64,000 nt of DNA, taken from Trichomonas tenax. Lineage: Eukaryota; Parabasalia; Trichomonadida; Trichomonadidae. Both the position numbers and the translations under genes were made by a program. Of the stretch, positions 47,875 through 58,290 are shown one piece after another. The notes below the pieces were generated by a model. It was not told where the DNA came from and searched no databases. It worked only from the letters and a program-made list of their open reading frames with translations. Every line of letters begins with the position of its first letter. The stretch's first letter is position 1. The stretch lies in assembly GCA_023091735.1 (NCBI GenBank), contig JALKBU010000129.1, positions 1-64,000 of the forward strand, read 5' to 3'.

Positions 47875-49656
47875 TTACAAACAATTAAAATGTTCTTTCA
47901 AAAATGGATATTGATCTAACAACTCCTGCTCGAATTTGTTGTCCTTCCAGTTCGCAGTGTTGATGTTTTTATCAAGCTCGGAGAAATCTCCTTTATAATC
48001 ATATGGAATTGTTGAGACTTGATCCATGTTCACATTGTGGGCGTTGACAAACAGCATTGTGTCGTTTGGAAGTGGCATGAAATCATCTGGCTGCTGATTG
48101 CAAAGAATCTTGACAATTGTAATCTTTGGAAGATTTGGACAAATACTGTCCGCAATTGTTGGATCATCGCAGAGGGAGCTGCCCATCTGAAGGACAAGGA
48201 CGGCTTCTCTGAATAATCGCAACTCAATGTTTTTATCTGACATTAAAGTCAAGAAAGTATTGAGTTGCAATGAGCTTCCGAATGTGCAGCGAAGTGGCGA
48301 TGAAACGAGGATCTCTACCATATGAACATCTAAGGCATTAATAAGTCTCTTTGAAAAGAACTCATTTAAGTATGGGGTGTTGCTTATCTGTGAAGTTGTC
48401 TGTTTGAGCTGTGTGACAAAACTTGGGACTAAAGAGTCAGGATCAGCGGCTCCTGCAATTAATTGTCTCGAGAGATCTAAAAGTGGATCCAAATGGCGAT
48501 CTACGATGCATTGGATGAAGAAATTGCAGACAGGAAGCAAAGCTTTGTTGAAATTATTTCTTCGGGTCAATCCTTTGCCTTCTGTCCTTTTAATGAGCAT
48601 GTATAGATAAATCATTGTGATGAGCTTATCAAAGTCTGTTGCACGAGTGATGATAATTGCGATTTTAAGACGTTTTGTGAAGTCTGAGATTATTTCGTCG
48701 AAAACTGTAGGTTGGATAGAATCTTCATCGAAAACAAGTGAATGAAGTAAAGCTGCATAAATAGCGAGCGCTGGTCTTGGAATTTCTTCAGGATTTACTG
48801 GCGAAGAACACCAATGTTTCTGTAAAACGTTCTTAAGGGCCTCCTTAGCTTCGATTGTGTTATCCTTCTTGATTTCCATTTCAGCGGGCGCCAAAAGGAA
48901 GACAGGACTTGATGTTGTCTTTTCGAGGTTGTTCTTTCTCCTGAGCTTAGGAACTTTGTTCTTTGGAGGCGACGCAGGGATGCCTGTGAAAAGGGAATGT
49001 GATGGATCACGGTTCATGTTTGGACTATTATTTGTTGTACGTTTGAATTTTGGATTCGAGTGGAAAGTTGCAAGAGACTGTGTGACTTTGTTGGAAACTC
49101 TCATCTCAAAGAACTCGTTGATTTTCTGCTGTTGTTCCTCATTCTTGGCCTCAGATATATCCCATTCTTCAATTTTCTCAGACATCATGTTAATTGCTTC
49201 AGACACAGATGTCAGATCGGAGACTTCCGACGCTCCTGTCGCCTCATCAGGCTTGATTGTTATAGATAAAAATATTGTCGATTTTTTGCTGTGAGGGCTT
49301 TCTATCTGGAATTCTTTGATAGCTGGAGGTATATTGTAGAAAGCACCGACATCGATTTCGAATTTACCAAAAACTTTCTTTTGTGTGCCTTGAATAAATC
49401 TATTTACGATAAAATTGATAAATTTTGGTCTCACGGAATTATCTTTCTTGTTGACGTACATAGTTACCGGGCACTTAAATGTCTTCTCGAAGAACACGTC
49501 ACGGGAGTCATTTGATAAAGATCGCTCAGTTAAGCCTGTATACTCAGATCTCTTCCACTCTACTTGGAAATCATCTTGAATTATCTCAGGAAGTCGAAGA
49601 TTGTGGATTGTGAATATACACTGACTCGAATATTTAACATAATGACGCCCGAACAT
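47875..49656 (-). CDS. NT-C2 domain protein with a DIL-like C-terminal half
   Basis: A 593-residue protein. Residues 1-145 form an NT-type C2 domain as in EEIG1/EHBP1-like proteins (strand FTIHNLRLPE, then VEWKRSEYTG, FFEKTFKCPVTMYV, and GKFEIDVGAFYN). A linker rich in Ser/Lys (about 175-255) follows. Residues about 270-560 are helical and end with LPKITIVKILCNQQPDDFMPLP, resembling the last helices of dilute (DIL) domains. Such proteins link membranes to Rab or actin-myosin transport. The NT-C2 call is good; the DIL call is inference from pattern. A reversed AAAAAGTG motif lies just upstream. Confidence 0.65.
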   Translation of the reverse strand: MFGRHYVKYSSQCIFTIHNLRLPEIIQDDFQVEWKRSEYTGLTERSLSNDSRDVFFEKTFKCPVTMYVNKKDNSVRPKFINFIVNRFIQGTQKKVFGKFEIDVGAFYNIPPAIKEFQIESPHSKKSTIFLSITIKPDEATGASEVSDLTSVSEAINMMSEKIEEWDISEAKNEEQQQKINEFFEMRVSNKVTQSLATFHSNPKFKRTTNNSPNMNRDPSHSLFTGIPASPPKNKVPKLRRKNNLEKTTSSPVFLLAPAEMEIKKDNTIEAKEALKNVLQKHWCSSPVNPEEIPRPALAIYAALLHSLVFDEDSIQPTVFDEIISDFTKRLKIAIIITRATDFDKLITMIYLYMLIKRTEGKGLTRRNNFNKALLPVCNFFIQCIVDRHLDPLLDLSRQLIAGAADPDSLVPSFVTQLKQTTSQISNTPYLNEFFSKRLINALDVHMVEILVSSPLRCTFGSSLQLNTFLTLMSDKNIELRLFREAVLVLQMGSSLCDDPTIADSICPNLPKITIVKILCNQQPDDFMPLPNDTMLFVNAHNVNMDQVSTIPYDYKGDFSELDKNINTANWKDNKFEQELLDQYPFLKEHFNCL

Positions 49657-49673
49657 AAAAATTAAAAAGTGTC

Positions 49674-50809
49674 GATATTTTGAAAAGTGTTAGCGACCAC
49701 AGGTGTCATCAAAATAATCAAATTGAGTAGAAAAAATCGTTATTTTGACATTAAAACAATAATTCTTGAATTTTCCGGATCTACATATGAAATTAATTCT
49801 ATTTTTCACATTAATTTTTGCTTTTGCAATGAAAAAAACGAAATCTTGTTGGATTTTTAGATTTCTTTTGATGCAAATCCAGAATATGCTTTTTTGATTG
49901 TTTATCTCGAAAAATCAACAAAATTAAATCATAGGGTTATATTTTTTTATTTCATATTTGTTAAAAAATCAAAAAATGTCTTTTAGAAATTGCTTTGATA
50001 CATTTTTAATAATGCATCATATTAATTTATAGAATGTTAATATAAATTTAGAAGTTCATGGCTTTTAATGAGAGATTTTCCAAGGCATATTTAAAATATC
50101 TCATCACAGTTCATTGGCTACACGTACATTATTTCAGGATGGGACACTGCAGTTAATTTCTGATACAGTAGTCGCCAATAATCATGTCATATTATTCTTC
50201 TACAGATTATAACTTTTTTTCGAATCTTAATCAAAGAATTGCATGCAACTACAGGTTATTTTTCACTTTTGTTAGAAGTTGTAAAAAGTGCCAAAAATGC
50301 CATTTTGAAGGCAGCACCAAAAAAATCGTTCATTTTCGGAAAATGACTTATAATGCCTCCCATGCTCGGATTCATTTGTTCAGCCTCCGGCTTAATATAA
50401 AACATGTCTATTCCTCATATTATGGTGTTGTTTATTTATCGATATATCACATATTATATCTGAATTCAGATCAATTGCATTCAAGAAATACGCATTTACT
50501 CAATAACAGTTTAGCCTATATTCTCGCCTATATATAGATATTATATGTCTTAATACTAAATATGTTATTCTCGATGAAAAATATCGGATATGAATCACGT
50601 AACGTTTTGCTACAAGCATTGATCCATATTGCATGCTTTTTTCCTCTCTAAGTATTGCTGATGTGAGTTGTTGTACGCTTTTAAAATCACTAAACTCAAT
50701 TTATATTCAAAGTTTCGAAACCACAAACATTTATAATCTTTAAATATACCGCCTAATTTAGGACTGTCAAATGCGCGGCCTTTTTGATTCCACAGCATTA
50801 ATAACAGCA
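49674..50809. other. Intergenic region with an unassigned small frame
   Basis: About 1.1 kb. The plus frame at 50184-50537 (117 codons, with CKKCQKC) begins with an ATGTCAT motif but shows no domain. An AAAAAGTGCC motif at 50283-50292 is followed by ATG but stops after three codons. On the minus strand the frame directly after the GT61 relic's stop stays open for 66 codons without similarity to the family. Nothing here is supported as a gene. Confidence 0.4.
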
Positions 50810-50810
50810 A

Positions 50811-52006
50811 TTAATCATTTTCATTTTCAACTAATTTAAAGCTATTTCCATTGAATAATTTATACATTGCGACATCAACTGCAATCATTACATTAGATAC
50901 ATTGATATAATTGTCAACTAATTTATAATATGCAATCTGTGCCTCACGAATTAAGGTATATTTCTTTCCTGTATAATAACACACTTTTTGAAACATAGCA
51001 ACTCGAGTTTCTTGTTCTGTCTCAATAACAATTGAAGATTCTTGCATGAACAAGGTGTTAGAAAATGCAGCACCATGAACACCAAGAAATACTTTGATTT
51101 CATTAAAATACTTGAATTGATCAAATATTTTCTCGTAGAAAATTCCTTTCTCAATCGTAAAGTTTGAGTATTTAGATTGAGCCACAAATATCAAAGAATC
51201 AAAGTTATTAACGTGGCTGGTAAATCCAGGTTTTCGATTAAGAAAAACAATTCTAAATCGTTCAATTTTGTCTAAGTTAAGATATTTAATCATTTTCACT
51301 CGATATTTCAAAACAAGTTCGATTGGAAAATTAAAGCACCTTGTCGCATAAACATTCGTAAGATGTTTTGCGAAGAAATATGTATTATTGCCATGAATTA
51401 TTCTGTCTTTGCTAATACCAAAAACATTTAATGTATCAACAATATATTGCGTAATTGTAGGAACAGCAACGTAACTTGTGTTAATGATGTTTTGCGGTAT
51501 TATTGTAGAAGCAGGAACGATTTCTAAAACCCAGTGCCCAAAATGTGATGTAAATTGATGCCCCAGCATAATAACATTATCGTACACATTATACCTCATT
51601 TCAATAACCTGATTTTGAGTATAATTTTCATAGTCATGTTGACATATTAAGTCTAACAGATACAGAGTGTTGTTGTATAAAAACTTCATATCAGTGCTGC
51701 ACAAAACCTTGTGAATGGACATCAAAAAAAGTTGCTCATATTTATTTTTTAGAGTATTAGGAGGCAGATTGATGCTTTTTGTTTCATAAATGGAGCAAGC
51801 AGCATCAACCTTCGAAGCTCTTTATGAAACGGTATATCAAAGCCAATGTTTATATCTTTGTAGATGAATATGGTATAATTCGTGAAATTTTCGATCTTTA
51901 TTTTTGGACAATCGAAAGATTGATGAAAATCAAGCATGCACAACGGAATGAAACGGAATATACACAGTATACTTGTTGCGAGAAACATTTGAATATGTTT
52001 CCTCAT
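50811..52006 (-). pseudogene. GT61/DUF563 glycosyltransferase gene broken by one frameshift
   Basis: The first part (52006 to about 51815) codes MRKHIQMFLATSILCIFRF, a signal anchor, and a luminal stem ending near DIPFHKELR. The frame must then change by one step near 51805-51820, after which it is open to the stop at 50811. The catalytic part is intact: HQFTSHFGHWVLEIVPAS, then RIVFLNRKPGF, VFLGVHGAAFSNTLFMQES (the family HGA loop) and VCYYTGKKYTLI. Only one disruption is visible, so this is either a very young pseudogene or an assembly/sequencing error. It differs clearly from the copy at 46569-47792 in sequence. Confidence 0.7.
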
Positions 52007-52051
52007 TAGAGTGTTTATGAGGGACGCCAAAATATTGGCAAAATAGCCCAA

Positions 52052-52569
52052 TATTTTATGGGGGATATCTCATACATAATGAGGAAACTATATCTGAGAG
52101 AATTCATCTTAAAACGAATCTTAAGATTTTTGTTGCACTTTGAAGACTTTTACAGTATGATAGAATTAATATTTTTGTCTTATTGTTTAATAATAGCATT
52201 CTAACAGAGCTATACTAACTATAAGTCTATTAGAGAATTTATCTACTGAGCTTATATTTTGAGTTATAATGAAAATTATGCTTGCGTAAAATGTAGTCAG
52301 AGTATTTTCTCATAAATTCCGACTAACGCTTATTTGTTTCCTCTTTCATTGCTGCTCAAATTTTGCTATATTCCATGATAGAAAACATGTTATTTTATCC
52401 TAAATGCAATTTCAAATATGACGACAACAGCGTTTCGAAACACATAAGGATTTCAAAATCATATTCATGTTGATATAAAAAGCATATTTGAGTCTACTAT
52501 AAGAAATAATCCAGATTAAGAATGAATGTGTTGATGAAATTTAAAAGTTCAATGTTAAAAAATCGAAAA
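52052..52569. other. Intergenic region
   Basis: About 500 bp between two minus-strand genes, AT-rich. No feature seen. Confidence 0.5.
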
Positions 52570-55500
52570 TTAACCTTTTAATTTAAAAAATTGCGTTTCG
52601 AGTTTCATTAACTCATCTTCGAGTTTTGAGACAGCATCTTTCATCATCGTGATGACAGCGTTAGGATTGGCCGGATTGTAGGCAGCGAGAAGCTTTTCGA
52701 GTGAAGCAGCATGAGACTGAACGTTTGAGATCTGCATGACCTTTGCCTTCTTGACAGGGTCTGTGATTTGCTCTTCGTCGTCTAAGTAGTATTCTGCGTA
52801 ATACTCTGAGTCTTCCTCCTTCTTCTGCTGTGGGCTCTGCGGGAGAGGTGGCTTAGGTGGAGCCTGCTGTGGACCAACTGGGAATGAAGGCATTGGAGGC
52901 TTTGGTGATGGAACTTGTGGGAATGATGGCATCGAAGGCATGACATTGTTCGATCTCGGCCCAAACTGAATTGGAGGCATAACTGGCATTGCAGGCATCT
53001 GTGGCATCGCTGGCATTGAAGGCATTCCTCCTGAGCTTCTTGCAGGCGAATACTGTCTCTGTTGGCCAGGAAGAGCTGTTGAAGGAGGCATTTGTGGCAT
53101 TGATGGCATCGGAGGCATCGCTGGCATTGAAGGCATTCCTCCAGAGCTTCCTGCCGGTGAGTGTTGCTTCTGTTGTCCAGGAAGCGTAGTTGTTGGTGGC
53201 ATTTGCGGCATGGAAGGTATATGAGGCATTGGAGGCATTGCTAGCATTCCTGCGTTTCCAACCGGTGTCGGCTGCTTCGGTTGCGTTGGCATTGTTACAG
53301 GTCCTTTTTGTGAGAATGAAGGCATTGCTGGCATCGAAGGCATCTTTGGCTTGTTGTCGAAGTCCTCAAAGTTAGGCATGTCAGCCGGCTTGTTTTGCAT
53401 CTTTGGAACAGATGGAATTCCTGGGATGACAGGAAATTGCGGTGGTCCTCCAGCATGCGGCATTTGTGGGATTTGAGGAACGTGTGGCTCCTGGTGAGCA
53501 GGAGGCTCTTGCTTCTGTTGAGGTGCTGCTGGCATTCCTGGGAATGCTGGCATCGGCGGCTTCTTTGGTTCTGAAGCTGGTATCGTTGTCTTCAGCGGCT
53601 CCTGAACGGGCGGCATTGCTAGCATTCCTGGTAAAGATGGAAATGCAGGCATTACAGGCATTGATGGAAATGCTGGCATAGCAGACATTGCTGGCTTCGG
53701 AGGCTCCTCTTGGACATGTCCGCGCCCACTTGAGTATGGGGAGCTCTTTCCTGAGCCAGTCGATGGGAGCAGAGGCATAGAAGGCTTGCTTCCATGTCCG
53801 CTGGAGTATGGAGATGTTTTCTCTTGCATACTTTGGAGCGGTGGCACCGATGGCTTGTTGCCACAACCGCTTGAGTATGGGCTCGATTGAGGTGACTTTG
53901 GTTCTGGGATTGGAGGAAGCGGTGGGGATTCAGGAGACTGTGATTGTTGTATTGGAGGCATAGCGGGCATTACTGGCATTGGAAGAACAGGTGGGGGAAA
54001 TTCTGATTTCTTCTCTGGTGATGATGGCATTGTTGTTTTTGGTGGCTCTTGAACTGATGGCATCTGTGGCATTGCTGGCATAGATGGCTGAGGCTGTGCA
54101 GATGGCATAGGAGGCATCGATGGCATTGGTAAAACAGGTGGCTTCTCCTCCTGCTTTGGAACTGATGGCATAGCAGCCATGAATAGCATTGGAAGTGGAA
54201 GGTCTGACTTCTTCTCAGATGGCATTGGAGGCATTGAAGGTGTTGTTGGAAGAGGTGGTGGGAGATCCGATTTCTTCTCAGCTGGCATTTGTGGTATAGC
54301 AGGCATTGATGGCTTCTGCATTGGTGGTGGTAAGTCTGATTTTCTTTCCTGAGGCATTGCGGATATGGCAGGCATTGAAGGCATCTGTGGAGTTGTTGTT
54401 AGCGCTGGTGGTGGCAATTCTGACTTCTTCTCGGCTGGAATTGGAGGCATCGATGGCATTGGTAATACTGGTGCTGGTGGCTCTTGCTTTGGTTCGGCTG
54501 GCATTGCAGGCATCGATGGCATTGGAGGCATTGATGGTTTGGCTGGAACAATAGGTGGTGGAAGTTCTGACTTCTTATTTGCAGGCATCGCTGGCATGGA
54601 AGGCATTGCAGGCATTTGTGGCATAGAAGGCATTGCTGGAGGAGTCTGCTGTTGTGGCATTTGAGGCATAGATGGAGACTTTGGTGGAACAGAAGCGTTA
54701 TCTTGTGGAGGCTCCAACTGGACATCAATTGCAACACTACCCTTCTGGAGTGGCGTAGACATGATGAGATTGCTATCTGTCCGAGCAGTTGTTGAGTCTG
54801 ATTGCGGCAAAGCAAGTGGAGAGTCATCTGGAGCAGAGAACATTGAAGGTTTAATATCAAGTTTCGGCTTGAGTGGGCTTGAGCTTCCTTCGTTAGAGCT
54901 AAGACTGTCTGTGCTGTTGAAATCATTTGTTGATGCGAAATTGAGTAAATCGAATGATCCCAATGTGTTCCTTCTTTCGAGTCTTGGCTTGACATACTTG
55001 TTAATGAAGTTCTCGTCGATTTCGTTCTTCTGATCTTCCTCCTCTTCGAATTCAATAATTTCGACATCAACCGGATATTCGATTTCTTCATCGTTATCAT
55101 CAGGCTCCTGTTCTGGAGGCCACGGTGGAGGAATTGTGTGCTTGACAGGCTCTGGTTGAGTAAACTCAATCATGTTAAAGCTGATCTCGTGATTTGGCTC
55201 TTCAGCAATGTAATCATCGTAAGCTTGCTTATGTTTATCATCATTCTTACCTGCAAACTCGACGCTTGTTTGCTTATATGCAGGGAACACAAGTTGATCT
55301 CCCAAAACTCTGACAACGCCAAGTGCGATAGTTTCCTTCTTTTCTTCACCATTGTCTGGCTCGAAACCATAGTTCTCGATATCTTCTTCATTATATTGTG
55401 CACCTTCTTTCTTGTTTAGTTCTTCATGCTTGACTTCAAGGTCCAAATTCTTCTGATCATCAAAGAATTGTTCTGAAACATCAACAAAGTCGATACCAAC

Positions 55501-58137
55501 AGCGCTGAGGAATCCTGTTTTAGCGCAAGCGCTCAAACCAGCCTCGATTTCACTTTCGAAATCAAGTTTGGCGTCAAGGGCAGAAAGTTTAGCTTTGATA
55601 TCATCAACACATGAGTAATCACCGCATGCAGCATCAGAAGAAATCCTAACGATCTGTCTGCGATCTTTTTCGATTCCATCAGCACGTCCTTTGCTGTCTG
55701 AATCAATAATGAGAATGGAATAAATCGTGTTGACATAGTATGAAAGTCCAATAGACTGCATGAGTGCTCTATCAGGCAGTTGATCGAGCATGTTCTCCAT
55801 CTCCTTAATTTCATCTTTGGCAAGCGCTGCAAGACCGAAAAGAAGAACACCTGAAAGGTGTTTGTGTGGAATTGGCTGAATGCTTTGTGATTTTTCGACG
55901 AGCTCTATAACAAACTGCAATCTTTGTATGTGGCGTCTTTCAAAGTCTGCAAATCCTTTGCTTGTTTCTTCGATTTGTTTGATGATTTTATCGGATTCAG
56001 CGACATATGATTTAAGAGCTTCCAATAAAATGTTCGTGCAGATATTTGATGTCGATCTTGATGTTACATAAGTTTCTAAAGCCTTATCGATCTTTACTTT
56101 GTTATCTTGGAAAATTTCGACAGAGCTGAATGGAAGACTTGCAAATGCTGCCATGATTTTAGATGCAACTGTAGCTTCAGAGTGCAAAAGTAACCAAATG
56201 ATTTGCCTGCAGACAACAACAAAGTTATGAAGCGGGAAAGCATTTTCAATTGCCTTGTCAATCAGTGGTTTAACTAATGAATCACTTGTTGCTCTCTGGA
56301 TCGTATAATCATAGGCATCCATCATTGCTGAGAGAACAGAACCAATGCAGACAACTGTTGGAACGTTTTCGAGTGTGTCTGCCATCTTTGATGCTTGATC
56401 ATTTGTCGCTAATTGGACCATGTTCAATAATTGAGCAATCTTTGGAATTGCATCAACAGCTGTGTTGGAGTCGAAAATGAGTGTTCTTGATGTAGAAGCA
56501 GCTTTGCTGTATTCGCCAAGATCAGTGCAGAGGTACTTTCTGATCCACTTCGAGCACAACATTAAAACTTCAATGTTATATTCGAATAAAGAAGGATCCG
56601 TTGATGTGCTCAAAACAGATGCAATCAACAAGCAAACATTTGAAGCAAGCTTTGCACGCATAGCATCATCTGTCTGCGAAACGGAGTAATCTCTGATTGA
56701 TTCAGTGATTGCTGTGAATGCAGAAAGAACAGCATCTCTTGCGCCCATCAAAAGAATGATTACATCATCAGTTTCATCAGGAATAACTTCTTCGATTTCT
56801 CCTTGGAAAATTGGCTGTTGTTCGAACACTGGAACTGCAAGATCATAAATGGCCTTGAAATCATCATCAGAGTCAATCAAAGCATGTGCAAGTTTGAATG
56901 CTGGGTCCAACACTGGGAGAACGAACTTCTTCTTGTAGTCAGCTAAGAATTGCGAAGGCTGCATGCTCTTAATTGCATTTTGTGGATTTGATCCAAGCAT
57001 ATCTTCGAAAATTTGTGGGAAATCTTTGAGATTCTCATCAAATATTTTGAGAGATTCTTGAATCAATGTAATGAAGTGTGCTGTGAAGTCTGATGGAAGA
57101 TTTTCGGATGATTCAATTATTTGACTAATAAATGGTGAGATTAAGTCGGAATATGTATATTCATAGTCATCAAACAGCGGTTTGATCTTGTTTGCATCCT
57201 GTTTTTCGTAAAAAATCATGAAAATGAATGGAAGTTCTCGAACCATTTGTTCAGCTGCTTTTGTAATATATTGGATTGTGCGCTCAAAGTTTTCAAAGTC
57301 ATTGCGAATGATATCAATGCAAAGTAATGAGATTTGCGTGAAATGTTGAATTTGATCTTGATAAAATTGAAGTAAATTGTGATTAGACGATTTGACTTTG
57401 ATATCTTGGAACTGAGTACATAGCTGCTGTGTTAATATTTTCAAATATGAAATATATTGATTAATTGATTCTGTGACATAAGAATAATGTGTTGAAAGTT
57501 TTTGCTGTTGCACTTCAACAAAGTAACTATCGGAGCTATTCTTGTAAATTGCATTTAAAGATTCGATGATTTCTGATGTTGCAGATGCAATATTTACAAA
57601 ATCAGGCGATAATGGTTGAATTTCGGTGAGAGAATAGATTTGGTCCGAAACAATATCAATTGAATTTGCGAATGCGATGATTGGATTTAACAAATAAACG
57701 ATAGAATTCGCTGCAGAAGAAATTTCGGTATCTCCTTGAGAAAGTTTATCCATGATCAAATTCAGGAACTTTTGGAGTGCCTCGAGCTTTTTGACCAAAT
57801 GTGTGGAGCATATTTTGAAAACAGCAACATTAGACTCGATCTCGAGACTCAATTGTTGGTCAACTTTGTGATTCAGTTTACCAAACACGGCAATATTCAA
57901 TACCATTAAATTTTCGATAAGTTTTACAGTGTTTGGAACAGATTTAGTAGAGATTGGGTATTGTAACGCCAAATCATTGCAATAACCAATGGCAATGCTC
58001 TGTGCTGCTTTGGGCATGTGAAAGACGACCTGGCTGTTGTTATTTTCATAGCGAATATCTGGAATTATTTTTTCGTATTTAATTGGATATTGCTTAATCA
58101 TTCCCAGATGACACTTTTCTTCACTTTTCACTTGCAT
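52570..58137 (-). CDS. Giant helical/proline-rich scaffold protein
   Basis: A 1855-residue protein of three parts. Residues 1 to about 850 are entirely helical, arranged like a chain of helical bundles. Residues about 860-1150 are acidic and disordered. Residues about 1150-1775 are a proline-rich array built on (S/A)MPxMPxMP steps, with repeated modules such as EKKSDLPPP (about seven times), three PYSSGxG boxes and a duplicated LPGQQ(K/R)Q block. The C-terminus (about 1785-1855) is a coiled coil. The polyproline runs would suit profilin, EVH1 or SH3 partners, pointing to actin-linked scaffolding, but no FH2 or WH2 domain is seen. The short repeated DNA makes long false frames on the other strand. 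Nothing like this is recognised by name. Confidence 0.8.
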   Translation of the reverse strand: MQVKSEEKCHLGMIKQYPIKYEKIIPDIRYENNNSQVVFHMPKAAQSIAIGYCNDLALQYPISTKSVPNTVKLIENLMVLNIAVFGKLNHKVDQQLSLEIESNVAVFKICSTHLVKKLEALQKFLNLIMDKLSQGDTEISSAANSIVYLLNPIIAFANSIDIVSDQIYSLTEIQPLSPDFVNIASATSEIIESLNAIYKNSSDSYFVEVQQQKLSTHYSYVTESINQYISYLKILTQQLCTQFQDIKVKSSNHNLLQFYQDQIQHFTQISLLCIDIIRNDFENFERTIQYITKAAEQMVRELPFIFMIFYEKQDANKIKPLFDDYEYTYSDLISPFISQIIESSENLPSDFTAHFITLIQESLKIFDENLKDFPQIFEDMLGSNPQNAIKSMQPSQFLADYKKKFVLPVLDPAFKLAHALIDSDDDFKAIYDLAVPVFEQQPIFQGEIEEVIPDETDDVIILLMGARDAVLSAFTAITESIRDYSVSQTDDAMRAKLASNVCLLIASVLSTSTDPSLFEYNIEVLMLCSKWIRKYLCTDLGEYSKAASTSRTLIFDSNTAVDAIPKIAQLLNMVQLATNDQASKMADTLENVPTVVCIGSVLSAMMDAYDYTIQRATSDSLVKPLIDKAIENAFPLHNFVVVCRQIIWLLLHSEATVASKIMAAFASLPFSSVEIFQDNKVKIDKALETYVTSRSTSNICTNILLEALKSYVAESDKIIKQIEETSKGFADFERRHIQRLQFVIELVEKSQSIQPIPHKHLSGVLLFGLAALAKDEIKEMENMLDQLPDRALMQSIGLSYYVNTIYSILIIDSDSKGRADGIEKDRRQIVRISSDAACGDYSCVDDIKAKLSALDAKLDFESEIEAGLSACAKTGFLSAVGIDFVDVSEQFFDDQKNLDLEVKHEELNKKEGAQYNEEDIENYGFEPDNGEEKKETIALGVVRVLGDQLVFPAYKQTSVEFAGKNDDKHKQAYDDYIAEEPNHEISFNMIEFTQPEPVKHTIPPPWPPEQEPDDNDEEIEYPVDVEIIEFEEEEDQKNEIDENFINKYVKPRLERRNTLGSFDLLNFASTNDFNSTDSLSSNEGSSSPLKPKLDIKPSMFSAPDDSPLALPQSDSTTARTDSNLIMSTPLQKGSVAIDVQLEPPQDNASVPPKSPSMPQMPQQQTPPAMPSMPQMPAMPSMPAMPANKKSELPPPIVPAKPSMPPMPSMPAMPAEPKQEPPAPVLPMPSMPPIPAEKKSELPPPALTTTPQMPSMPAISAMPQERKSDLPPPMQKPSMPAIPQMPAEKKSDLPPPLPTTPSMPPMPSEKKSDLPLPMLFMAAMPSVPKQEEKPPVLPMPSMPPMPSAQPQPSMPAMPQMPSVQEPPKTTMPSSPEKKSEFPPPVLPMPVMPAMPPIQQSQSPESPPLPPIPEPKSPQSSPYSSGCGNKPSVPPLQSMQEKTSPYSSGHGSKPSMPLLPSTGSGKSSPYSSGRGHVQEEPPKPAMSAMPAFPSMPVMPAFPSLPGMLAMPPVQEPLKTTIPASEPKKPPMPAFPGMPAAPQQKQEPPAHQEPHVPQIPQMPHAGGPPQFPVIPGIPSVPKMQNKPADMPNFEDFDNKPKMPSMPAMPSFSQKGPVTMPTQPKQPTPVGNAGMLAMPPMPHIPSMPQMPPTTTLPGQQKQHSPAGSSGGMPSMPAMPPMPSMPQMPPSTALPGQQRQYSPARSSGGMPSMPAMPQMPAMPVMPPIQFGPRSNNVMPSMPSFPQVPSPKPPMPSFPVGPQQAPPKPPLPQSPQQKKEEDSEYYAEYYLDDEEQITDPVKKAKVMQISNVQSHAASLEKLLAAYNPANPNAVITMMKDAVSKLEDELMKLETQFFKLKG

Positions 58138-58148
58138 AATAAATTAAT

Positions 58149-58158
58149 TTACGTGTCA
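58149..58158 (-). promoter_or_regulatory. TGACACGTAA promoter element
   Basis: On the minus strand TGACACGTAA ends 11 bp before the ATG at 58137. The layout (element, AATT-rich spacer, ATGCAAG) mirrors the one before the GT61-like gene at 2705. Confidence 0.4.
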
Positions 58159-58290
58159 TATTTATTATTTTCCCCATCTGACTCTTCATACAAGAATGTA
58201 GCGACTAAATTAGGATGATTTAGAGAAAAATGTAAAAGGAAAATTATAATTTAAAGAATATTTAATGAACCTATATAAAATGGCGCTAAT

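Noticed and set aside
50184..50537. 117-codon plus frame with CKKCQKC
   Set aside because: No family pattern beyond the Cys pairs, AT-driven composition, and no homologue in the window.
50610..50810. 66 codons continuing in frame after the stop of the GT61 relic
   Set aside because: The relic already ends where the family ends; the extra part has no similarity to the intact copy's tail.
52782..55169. Open frames of 60-256 codons, both strands, over the proline-rich array
   Set aside because: The repeats of the real gene avoid stops in other frames. The products are low-complexity shadows.
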